Assembly (NCBI GenBank): GCA_009733575.1
Contig: ML769388.1
Span: 771,993 to 835,992 of the forward strand
Source of the DNA: Gymnopus androsaceus JB14
Taxonomy: Eukaryota > Basidiomycota > Agaricomycetes > Agaricales > Omphalotaceae
DNA: 64,000 bases
Direction: 5' to 3'
Part shown: one piece after another, positions 1 through 9,285 of the stretch
Numbering within the stretch: position 1 is the first letter of the stretch
Layout of the letters: each line of letters begins with the position of its first letter
Made by a program: the position numbers and the translations under genes
Notes under the pieces: generated by a model
What the model was told of the DNA's origin: nothing
What the model saw: the letters and a program-made list of their open reading frames with translations, nothing else
Databases searched by the model: none

Positions 1-854
1 TATTGTACCGGAACTTCGTCGACTTGTCCTACTGATATTGTTGCGCCCAACGGCAAATCGTGTGGTTCTAATGGTTTAGCTTGTGCCTCTGGCCAATGCA
101 CTTCTCTCTCGCTACAATGTCAAACCGTCGGCTCTAGTATGGGACTCACTACTGGTTGCACAAATCATGCGAATACCTGCCAGATTACCTGCCAGGACCC
201 TACCAATTCCAATTCATGTATTCAACTCGCATCGCTGTTGGTTGACGGATCTCCTTGTGGTACATAGAGTTTTCTCTTCTCTTGAGCCAGAACGATCTCA
301 CTCTTTCACGAAGGTTATGGTGGTACTTGCTCGTCAGGAGTTTGCCAAGCGGGTAGCCTGCTCGCTATCGTCAAGGTAATTCTACTAAATGTAGCTATAT
401 TCTTTTCTTTGCATTGACTGTATCCAAACAGGCATGGTATGCAGCCAATAAGCAAATCGCTATTCCAGTCACTGTTGTTGGTGGAATCGTGATACTTATA
501 CTTATATATGTCATGATTTCCGGTAAGGATATTATTTTCATCGACCATAAAACTCGTATTGACACTTTCGTTTAAATAGCTTGCAGACGTTGCTATATTC
601 GCCGAAAACTTCGAAATTCACCTACTCCGCCTACTGCCCACCACCAAAGGCTCGATAGTAATGAACTGTGAGTTGCTCCCATTCATTTCACTGTATTTCC
701 TAACATTCAGCATTTTTCTACTAGGCCACCAACTATTCCGGTATTACGCCCGCCTCCAGTTGCTCCTAGCTGGCAACCTATGAGCCAAACGTCTTCGGGA
801 AAGCGTTCAAGATGGGTAGATGAATCAACGTACAACGGAGCTGGACCATCGTAG
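1..854 (+). CDS. ADAM-type zinc metalloprotease, C-terminal part (5' end outside window)
   Basis: Only the C-terminal part lies in the window; the zinc-binding catalytic domain would be upstream of position 1. The first exon reads in frame from base 1 and is cysteine-rich (CSGTxC-like spacing, then SCGSNGLACASGQCTS and LQCQTVG), which matches the disintegrin/cysteine-rich region of fungal ADAM proteases. The visible exons are 1-259, 314-375, 432-522, 580-667 and 725-854, with GT-AG introns of 54-57 bp. After the cysteine-rich part comes one hydrophobic helix (IAIPVTVVGGIVILILIYVM) and a basic, proline-rich cytoplasmic tail ending SRWVDESTYNGAGPS. This implies a type I membrane ectoprotease that sheds or cleaves surface proteins. 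The gene is convergent with the next one. The family call rests on the cysteine pattern plus topology, because the HExxH motif cannot be seen. Confidence 0.75.
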
Positions 855-1162
855 GACGTATCAAGCTGAAGTACATAGTACATTTAACTTGCATTTAACG
901 CAGAATATTTAGTCCTGTCTCACTCACTATACTACTGTTATTTTTCTACTAGTTCGAATGGATCTGATTTGCTTGGACTATCCATTTTCGTGAAGGATAT
1001 TATCAGAACTAGGTTAGGTACACCAAAGTGCCATTCGCAGCATACAAGCGATCAATTATAATTACAAGCCCAGCTACAAGGAGGAAAATAATTAATAGGA
1101 ACCAAAGTAATGAAGGTGCGCATACGATGTACAAAAAAGGAGGGCATGGTATTATAATTTAT
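855..1162. other. Convergent intergenic spacer
   Basis: This is AT-rich 3' flank between two genes whose stop codons face each other. No ORF, repeat or RNA gene is supported. It presumably holds both polyadenylation regions. Confidence 0.5.
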
Positions 1163-3086
1163 TCACTGAACCCTGTGTGTTGCAATGGTCGTTTGCGACT
1201 TTTCGTGACGGATAGACCTACGCCGCGGAGTGGCTTGGCTTGCATGATATGGTGGTGGTGTTTCTGCATACGAAGATAACGTGGGCGTATAGTTGGCTCG
1301 CATTGGGGTGTACACCGAAGAGGGAAGGGCGATCATCACTTCTTGACCTTCGTCATTCGGTGAAAGAAGTCCGAATTCGTCACGATTAAAAGGTGGGCTT
1401 GGGGTTGACAAGTCTACCGCTCTCTGACCCTCATACAGCAAGGCTTGGTGACTCGGTGTAGATGGACTCGGGGGTGTAATGAAAGGGGTAGGGATTTCTG
1501 TCTCCTCTCGACGCTTCTTGTATCGACGGTAGAGCAAAAGTGACCCTAGACCGAGCATTATGGCGAATGCAACCGATCCTACGACGATGCCGGCCACTGC
1601 GCCCCCAGAAATTTTCTTTGAAGATTTTCTCTGGGCGAAGCCAACGCTGCCTTGTGAAGATCCAGAAATCGAGAAAATACTGTGCTCCGAAGAGAAGATG
1701 AGACTTGCTATCGTTGATGATAATAAGCACAGTCACTTACATGTACAAAAGCGAGATGAAGCTGGAACCAAGTAAGTAGTCTTCTGCTGCTGGGTCGGCC
1801 CATTCTTCGATTGCACCCAAACAAAGGTCTCCACTTTGTATGACAAGTGTAGTCTCGTCGACCGGAATAGGAAACGAGTCAAAAGTGAGCGTTAGACTCA
1901 TTTCCGTGTCACAGGGTATAGCCCATTTGTTGGTGGTGGCGGTCGTAAGAGAAGAAAGGCGTGATGCTCCATCGATTCCACCATCTGTGCATATATGAAG
2001 TGAATATCAAGCTAGGACTTTCCGAGCAAAGACTGACTGACATATTGATCCAGTTACGGACTGAGGAAAGACTATAGCAGAATCAAAAGGATCCACTGTT
2101 GTTATCAAGTCTCCACTCCGCGAGATAGTTGTATTACCACCGTTCGTGAAGGACAGCGAGTCCATGGTAATAAACCAATCAGACTGCAGAGACGTAGAAT
2201 TGAAATCTGAAATAGGCTTCCAGACAACATCGCCTTCGTAAGCCGCAGGGTCCGGCGATTGCCAATGGAGAACGCCACCGTCTGTGGATTCGGGGAATGG
2301 GGGGTTGAGCATCATTCCATAGGTGAAACTGGTTTGTCCAGGATTCCGAGATAACCAGCCACTGAAGATGGTCGCGGAGAAATCACCATTACGACCTGCA
2401 GAGAATCAGATATCGAAAACTGCATTCTTTTACTTTCCAGCCTACCATTCGTCCCAAGACCAAAAACACCGGAAATTCCTGGCGAGAAGAGGCTTGAGGA
2501 TGTGTTGGCCATGATCACTAATGAGTTGGAAGCAATCAGGATATATAGAACTGAAGTGACAAGCCGGCATATTTACAAGTTTGATTGGGATATAACCATG
2601 CTGATCCATTCGATTCGCGAGCTTGACAATTCTCGTCTATCAAGCCTCCGCTGGCATTAGTTCCTAGCAAGGATACGCTTTGGACACTAGGAAGTTCTTT
2701 CACAGTGGTGGATTCGCTCGCGTTGTAGCTGAAATTTTGTGGTCAAGTTTGCGAAGTCGTGTCGAGGAAATGCTTACCTCGAAACCCCATTGCAATCGTT
2801 GCATCCTACTCCTGCTACCACACTATATCCCGTACTGGTTGTGACAACAAAGCTGAATGATTGCTCGGTAGCACCAGGAGACTGTTCACCATTAAGTATA
2901 CGCGAACAAAAAAAACTAGTGCGAAAATACCATGTCCACAGCAACCGAATAGCGTTGATTACTGTCTAGAGTGAGCGGTATGACCAAGGTCTCCAGTGAA
3001 GAATCCACATCGCGTTTGTCAAGTTGTGCAGTCACTGATATGACGAGAAAGACGATTAAATTGCAACAGGCAAGACCATAATGCAT
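1163..3086 (-). CDS. Membrane-anchored pepsin-fold (A1-like) protein, probably catalytically inactive
   Basis: The start ATG at 3086 opens a signal peptide (MHYGLACCNLIVFLVISVTA). Spliced exons then give a pepsin-like bilobed protein: a strand 'RYSVAVDMSPGATEQSFSFV', the loop GTNGR in SGVFGLGTNGR, and DGGVLHW in the second lobe. A single transmembrane helix (AGIVVGSVAFAIMLGLGSLL) follows, then RRYKKRR and a Ser/Pro-rich cytosolic tail of roughly 110 residues. In active family members the first lobe has D-T/S-G; here that position reads V-T-T-S-T-G. The second lobe has V-D-P-F-D in place of D-T/S-G. Both catalytic signatures are therefore degraded while the frame stays open across several introns, which suggests a conserved non-peptidase role at the cell surface such as binding or sensing. 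The fold assignment follows from motif order; the loss of activity is inferred from the two missing motifs. Confidence 0.7.
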
Positions 3087-3573
3087 AGTGGATGTAGGAT
3101 AAGACAGAGAAGGGGAATCAAGACTCTTTACGGCTGGGCAAGTTATAATGTTTTAGGTTAAATTGCAGTTTAGGTTCGTGTTTCAACTTCATTCATACTC
3201 CAAGGAAATGTTAGAAGGGGCTGTAATGTGCAAAGTGCAACCAATACAGATCTAAGAAAGATGGGGTTAAGGTATAGTTAAAGAGTAAATATCACTGATC
3301 ATACCTGCTGATCATGATTAAAGATGAGAGAAGTAGTTAGGATGGTTTACTGTAGCCGTACAGTTAAACCACAACATATCCTGGAATGATTTGCCCAAGA
3401 GGATTTGCTCAAGAACTGGACTGGGATCCATAAGGCATGACCGAATCAATAAGTTCGAACTTGGACGTGAAACAGGGCAAGATCGTATTTTGCTGTGTTG
3501 ACTTCGGACCGAGAGACCTTGGCATTCGCCTCTGAAGCGTTAAATGTGGAAATTATTATATTCGGTGGGATTA
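3087..3573. other. Intergenic region, 5' of the pepsin-fold gene and 3' of clpP
   Basis: About 490 bp without a supported ORF. It should hold the promoter of the upstream-reading pepsin-fold gene and the 3' UTR of clpP. No clear TATA box, repeat or RNA gene is evident. Confidence 0.4.
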
Positions 3574-4756
3574 CTATGTTGAACTATCAGATGTAGATTT
3601 AGGACTCTTATCTAGAATCGCATCCACAATGCCAAAATCTATAGCTTGTTGAGCTGTGAAGGGGATGAGAAAAACGAATACACCGATATAGTATAGGAAC
3701 ACACCGGTCATGAAGTAGTCGCGCTCCAAGGCAGTTTCTAATAAGATTAGACCTCACGAATCTGCTAGTGAAATCGGGACTTACGGAAACGCTTTAAGCC
3801 ATCAGCTACATCCTCTTCAGCTTTTCCACAATGCTTTTGGTAAATACCGGTTAATAGGTGACGAATACGCAAGAGCTCAGCGGCCTGGAACATGTCAGAA
3901 AAGTCGAGGGAGAGAATATACAACACCAACATGGAGAGCTATGTCGCTTTGTTGTCTAAATTTAAGGACGATAAAGTCAAATATTGAAAGAGGCAGCTCG
4001 GGAGAAATACACACCCAGAAGCTCCACCCGAAGGCTCTACAAACAGATACTATAAGGTCAAATAAAGTGTGAAAGCGAGAATGCGTACGATGTATCATAA
4101 TAGTGGCATTAGGCAGACAATGTCGTTTACCCTTTTCGCCTGCAGCCAACAGGAGAGAGCCCATACTTGCGGCCTGACCAATACAGTAAGTGTGAATGGG
4201 AGCTGAAACATACTAATGAAATCCCGGATTAGAGTATCGCCGCAGATCTCATGAGTATGGTGCCAACCTGCATCTGACGAATTTGTAAACACCGCAGATA
4301 CAGCTGAGGGGAGCTAACGTACTGTATCGTATATAGCGAGACCAGCCGTTACACTACCGCCAGGAGAATTAATATATAGATGGATAGGTTTTGTAGTGTC
4401 CTCTGCTTCTAGAAAGAGTAATTGGGCGACAGTGAGTGTTGAATCATTGTCGTGTATCTGAAATGGTAAATATAAGAGAACTGGATAAGAATATACAAGA
4501 CTCACTGGACCGTAGAGCATTATAACCCTTTCACGTAGTAGACGCGAAAATATATCATAAGAACGTTCTCCTCTGCCCTACTAAAGACATAAGGACCAGT
4601 GAATGATAAGCTTGAGGAACCACTGACAGTTTGCTCAATGACGATTGGAACGAGCCCAGAACCTGCCGGAGAAGACCATTGACCTGCTAATGGATGATAG
4701 CGTCGAGATATAGGTCCTACACGACGTTGCAAGGCTGAAAAAGCCGAACGTAACAT
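3574..4756 (-). CDS. clpP: ATP-dependent Clp protease proteolytic subunit, mitochondrial
   Basis: This is the serine peptidase of the mitochondrial matrix; it forms a heptameric double ring that degrades proteins handed over by a ClpX-type ATPase. The N-terminus ([20 protein letters not shown]) is a basic, amphipathic mitochondrial presequence. The core follows: [31 protein letters not shown], the nucleophile Ser in [14 protein letters not shown], the base His in NATIMIHQPSGG, and the third triad member Asp in [10 protein letters not shown]. The C-terminus is [11 protein letters not shown] plus a short Ser/Thr tail. At least eight exons are needed. One of them is only 6 nt (ATGCAG, 4268-4273 on the reverse strand), lying between introns 4274-4322 and 4213-4267; with it the protein reads [19 protein letters not shown], the same length as other ClpPs. 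An in-frame GTG lies 24 nt upstream of the chosen ATG. The gene is divergent from the Brl1-type gene. Confidence 0.93.
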
Positions 4757-4796
4757 GACCGTTGAAAGAGAAAAGCACACCCTCGCGTGACCTGGT
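4757..4796. promoter_or_regulatory. 40-bp divergent spacer shared by clpP and the Brl1-like gene
   Basis: The two start codons face away from each other with only about 40 bp between them (73 bp if the second Brl1 ATG at 4830 is used). Transcription start sites must therefore lie very close to, or inside, the opposite gene's 5' region. No TATA box is visible. Confidence 0.5.
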
Positions 4797-6265
4797 ATGA
4801 CGCGTCACACACCTTTACCTTCAACCGCGATGAACTCGAGAATTTTTCATTCTCCTCGCTCTACCGAAGCTCCTATGGACTTTCAGTTTACCTCTAGGCC
4901 TAACACGACGCCTGCGTGGAAGATGGATGATGAGGCCAATCCTAGTACACCACGAAAAAGTTGGTTCGGTTTTCGTGCTCTTTTTCTACATATCCATCTA
5001 ATCTCTCATAGGAACTCATGATGATATGAAGCCCTCTACTCCAACAAGCTCATCTTCTTTTGGTTTTGGTGCAAATCGAAATATCCCTTTTATATTCGCA
5101 ACTCCGTCTCGACAAACGATGGAACCATATCTATGGGCCCCACCTCCGAGTGCTTCTCCTGCCACTGTATTTCCTCCGCCATCCTTGGACGAGCCCAAGG
5201 ACATTGACATGTCAGAAGTCAGTCCGCCCAAACCAGAAGAGCCAAAAGACACAATGCCCGACAATGACCGAGCTGTGGCTACAGGCGCATTACGAAGAGT
5301 GTATAGAGCTCGCCACAAGACTCCCCGCGGAAGGAGAACTGTCCAGGCTCGTAATAGAGGGTCAGAGACCGACGATGACGATGAAGCTACCGATGAAGAA
5401 CTGGATCTGATGAACCAAAATACATCCAACCATTATACTCTGAATATGTCTTCAGCTCCGTCTCGTTCTGATATGCCTTATATCTTATTAGGGTAGGTTC
5501 ATCTATTTGACGTGTTTCCATACTAACTATTCGGCTAGTTATTTACAGTTCTTCTTCAACCTGTCCTTGATCTTGGTCTTCCTCTACCTCCTATTGCTAT
5601 TTATCCTTACGGTACAGCGCGATGTAGAGCATCGGATATCGGAATACTCAATGGGTACGTACGGCAATTTGGTCGTAACAGCTGTAAGGCTGATGTCAAA
5701 TGTAGATAGCATGCAGGAAATCGCAAGATGTGCACTTCAGTACCGGAACAACTATTGCGATAACCCCGCTATGCTGGCACCAGCTCTTGTCCATCAGTGT
5801 GGCGACTGGGAGCTGTGTATGAACCGGGATCCTACCAAGATTGGACGAGCTCGCATCGGAGCCGAACTTATAGCAGAGGTCGTGAATGGATTCGTTGAGC
5901 CCATAAGCTGGAAAACCCTCGTAAGCTGGCTTTTTAGCTTCATTCTTTTCTGATCTGATTGGCTTTGAATCTAGGCCTTCACATTGACTTCGCTGTCTTT
6001 CTTAACCGTGTTCATCAACACTCTTATATCTCTTTACCGCTCCCGACATCGCCCTTCCCCTGAGGCACATCAAGCTCAGCCTCCCCCACATTTTCCTGTT
6101 TTGAACAACACCCCGTATAGTACGCATCAATACGGAGGTTACTCTCCTGCGCCCACTCCGGCTTGGGGCCGAAATTGGAGAGGGAACGACAACGATGATG
6201 TAGATCGGACACCGAGTACGAGACGCAGGAGGCTGGAAAGCGGAGTTTCTGTCAAGGTTAAATAG
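4797..6265 (+). CDS. BRL1: Brl1/Brr6-family nuclear envelope protein (disulfide-bridge nucleocytoplasmic transport domain)
   Basis: These proteins sit in the nuclear envelope next to assembling nuclear pores and support pore biogenesis and lipid homeostasis. The N-terminal ~220 residues are low-complexity, Ser/Pro-rich and acidic (ETDDDDEATDEELDLM). They are followed by a conserved junction LLGYLQFFFNLSLILVF that starts the first membrane helix. The lumenal domain contains QRDVEHRISEYSM and four cysteines (ARCALQYRNNYCDN, HQCGDWELCMNRD), the family's disulfide pairs. A second helix (LTSLSFLTVFINTLISLY) and an Arg-rich tail end the protein. Introns interrupt after KSWF, after ILLG and after SWKTL; each joins in the family frame. 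ATG 4797 gives the longest reading, while 4830 or 4875 (MDFQFTSRP) are also possible starts. Confidence 0.9.
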
Positions 6266-7998
6266 GTTCCGAGGTCCCAGGCATATGTTTTGTTCTCCCA
6301 TGTCACTGCACATCTTACATCCCTAATCTTAGTCTATTGATTTTCGGTTCTTGGAAATTGTTGATCACTCATGATGGTGCAGGATCGTTTCAATGTGCCT
6401 GTTCGCAGATATGAACTCGTGTCAATATGCACATTGTATTGTGAGTTTATAGTTTACAGTGGCGCATTTAATCCATTTGGTCTCCACAGTTGAAGTTTTA
6501 CAGTGCCGATAATCAAGCCCCCAGTCCCATTGTAGGGTCGTTGCGTCTGGAACACCACATCGTTCAATGCATATACATTTTATTTAAATGAGAAGATCGG
6601 GTTTTGCGTTCGCTAACTTCCGGCGGCCATCTTCAACTCCATCCCTGACCTCGGTCTTTTTACTATGTTCTCAAGAGTGAGGGAGCACAACGGGTGGACA
6701 CGGAATCCTTGGTCCATTTAACTCAACTTATGATAAGAGAAGCTGTTATAGAGTTTAGACGCATACACTTGCAATAGCAAGTCAGAGGCTCAGCTGCTCA
6801 GGTTTCAATAATTAGTTCATCACTGTTCATTGATATGTATGTATATCATATGGAAATTGTTTATCTCCTTCCACATCTCGAATTGATCAAGATCTCTATA
6901 CATAGGACCCTGAGATAAGTTCCAAGCCCGTCCACATCGATGTAACGCCACGGCCTCTTATGACGTGCCTTGCTAACGCCCTTCGCGACGCAGCTCACCT
7001 ACTTTCGTAAGCTTTTGTTTCCTTTCTGGCCTTCATGATTCTGCCGTTCATTTCCCTGAACATCTTCTTCGGAGATGTCCATGCTTCGAATCTGATTTGC
7101 TTCCCATCGTGTTATACGCTTTCATCGAGAACTTAATTCAATTCTTACTTACCATAATGCACAGTAACCACACGAATTTCGGCGTTTGGGGTGCGAGAAG
7201 AGGACCTACTAATTAACTGACGGGAGCAAGAAGATGCTGGCACTTCCTGTAATGCAGCGTTCAACATCCGTCTATCAGGATCATAAGCCCATTCAATGGA
7301 CAATCACACGACATTGCATCCCTTTCATGGGGCAAGGTGAAGTTCTACGTAACGGGATTGGTGGTGGCCGCTTCGCTTCCATCTTGCTGTACAAATAAGA
7401 ATAAGCAAGTAAGTTTGCTGTTGATATCGATAAATTATCGGAGCATATTCGATTGGCGGGTCCAAACGTCTACGTTTACGGATAAGTATGTCTTCTACAT
7501 AGCGAGCGAAATGAACATGCAGCATGCTTGACGAGGCTACTATAAAAGGCAAAAAAAGTCTGCTCAGTTTGACAGATGAGCCAAGGCACAACCGCTCCGC
7601 GGTTCAACGGAACTCAATAAGTAACTAGGAATCCATCGAGCACTCTTTCAAAGACACCTGATGAAGTGCTGATAAAGGGAAACAACTTGAATGAATTCGA
7701 AGCTTTTCGAACAGAAAGAACTCTATACATTTCTCGCTGTGCTTGTCTGCAGACCGTAATTGAATCCGATATAGATAAATATATCGGGCGCTGCTGATCG
7801 CTGATTTTGGACCGGAGCTGTTGAGACATGGATTGGATGACAATTAGATGGGAAGACGATGATCAAACAACATGAATGAATATGAGCTTATGGAGGCGGT
7901 AAAGATTACAACAGAGCAGAGAAAAAGAACTAACAGAGGTTAAACAGCCCTCTGACCCCAGAGAATAACAAATTGGAATGCAAGTACGGAAAACACTA
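6266..7998. other. Long intergenic region, no gene recognised
   Basis: About 1.7 kb between two genes that end toward each other. Short ORFs on both strands overlap, have no consistent splice structure and look like chance. A TATA-like stretch occurs near 7540 (ACTATAAAAGG), but no coding region clearly follows it. No repeat or structural RNA was recognised. Confidence 0.4.
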
Positions 7999-8352
7999 TC
8001 ATTTACCCCCGCCGGCAGCAGCAGCAGCTTTCTCTTCCTCTTTTTTCTAAGGAGCTGTGAGTTGGATGAACAGGGGCAGTGGGAGGAAAACTTGGCACCT
8101 TTTGTTTCGCACGTAAAATCTCTGCATCACTACAGGGCAAGTAGAGTGAGTATTTCGGAAAGAATGACAAGAAACGACGACTTACGCCTCTTTGCGCTTG
8201 GCTAAAGAGCTTGCACTTTCTTTAGGTTTCTTTGCATTAGCAGCGGCCTTTTTCTGGGCTTTGAGACGGTCTTGATCACGCTGGTTGCCGCCTGTGAAGA
8301 GATTTGAGCAATGGATCGAGGTTGGAAATATGGAAAAGTGCTCACGCGTCAT
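7999..8352 (-). CDS. SERF/4F5-type small basic protein
   Basis: Four exons spell a small Lys/Ala-rich protein. It starts M-T-R-(intron)-GNQRDQDRLKAQKKAAANAK, the family signature at the very N-terminus. It continues through SASSLAKRKEA, ADAEILRAKQK, and ends KKEEEKAAAAAGGGK before a TGA at 7999-8001. The first exon codes only two whole codons and one base before a GTGAGC donor. SERF-like proteins are small, disordered, cationic proteins that bind nucleic acids and acidic aggregating proteins; the role in fungi is not well defined. The last two introns were chosen because they restore the family pattern RKEADAEILRAKQ. It is divergent from the Cyc8 gene. Confidence 0.85.
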
Positions 8353-9285
8353 TTCAGAGTCTTGAGGATAAAGTTGATAGCGAGTGCAACGTGGACGACA
8401 GCGAGCGGAGTGTGAAATAATTAGATAATCAATCACTATCGGCGCAAGATGGTTAAACCAGTGGCTATTTTATTTAGGGGCGGAAAATACAAGTGCATTA
8501 GGGGCTAAAATAGCTTCCGAACGGAGAAGCTTCCGCTTCATTTCAAAGTTTAACGGAGATCAAGCTCGGGCCGAGGGGACTGATCTTATCAGTTAGATTC
8601 CGAGCGGACCGAAGTTATGGCACCGTTGCCAAGTAAGACGAACATCATCGTTTTTCCGTCTCCTGAACGCTTGAACCTGCGTGGCGTCATCAGAACCTCG
8701 TCCAGAAATGGCAAAGCTTGGTTCATACTGTAACAAGGTAATTACTTTAACTTTCATTGACTGAGCAACCAAGTAATCTACACCTTTAGCTGTTTCCTGG
8801 CTATAGCAGGCTATAGCGGGTAGGGCTGTCTTGTGCAGATCATCTCGCTCATCCAGCGACATCGCATCAAAAAGTTTGATTTTCTGCATAAAAATACCCC
8901 GCGACTCCTGAACCCCAAAAGGAAGTTCAACAGAAATGTGCAAACGTGTTTATATAGAAGTATGTATCGATGGCGCCAAAGAAGATGAATGAATGTTGGT
9001 TGCGAGTGAGCCTGTCTGGCATATTTGTATTCAGAAGCATCATCACTGCCACGCAAGGATCTCGGGTCGCAGCAGAGCCTGCAAAAGGTTCCTTGTGTGA
9101 TTCCAAACAGCCGTGCCTTCAATCCAAAATTACATATTTCCCTATAGAATTATTTCCGCTTTTCGCTCAGATCTTGATCGGTTTGGTTGGGTATATAATC
9201 ACCTGGAAGGAGTTGTAGACACTTTTCTTCCGCCCCACGAGCTTTATTTTCTTTCTTCACTACCAGCTGGGTAAATCTTATCTTC
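8353..9285. other. Divergent intergenic region between the SERF-like gene and Cyc8
   Basis: About 930 bp. Two overlapping reverse-strand ORFs (8593-8943, 8811-9122) occur in different frames and match no family I know, so they are treated as chance. The last 250 bp should be the Cyc8 promoter and 5' leader; a TATA-like TATATAAT lies near 9192. Confidence 0.4.

Noticed and set aside
8593..9122. Two overlapping reverse-strand ORFs of 116 and 103 codons
   Set aside because: They lie in different frames of the same DNA, match no family and have no consistent introns; they occupy the promoter side of Cyc8.
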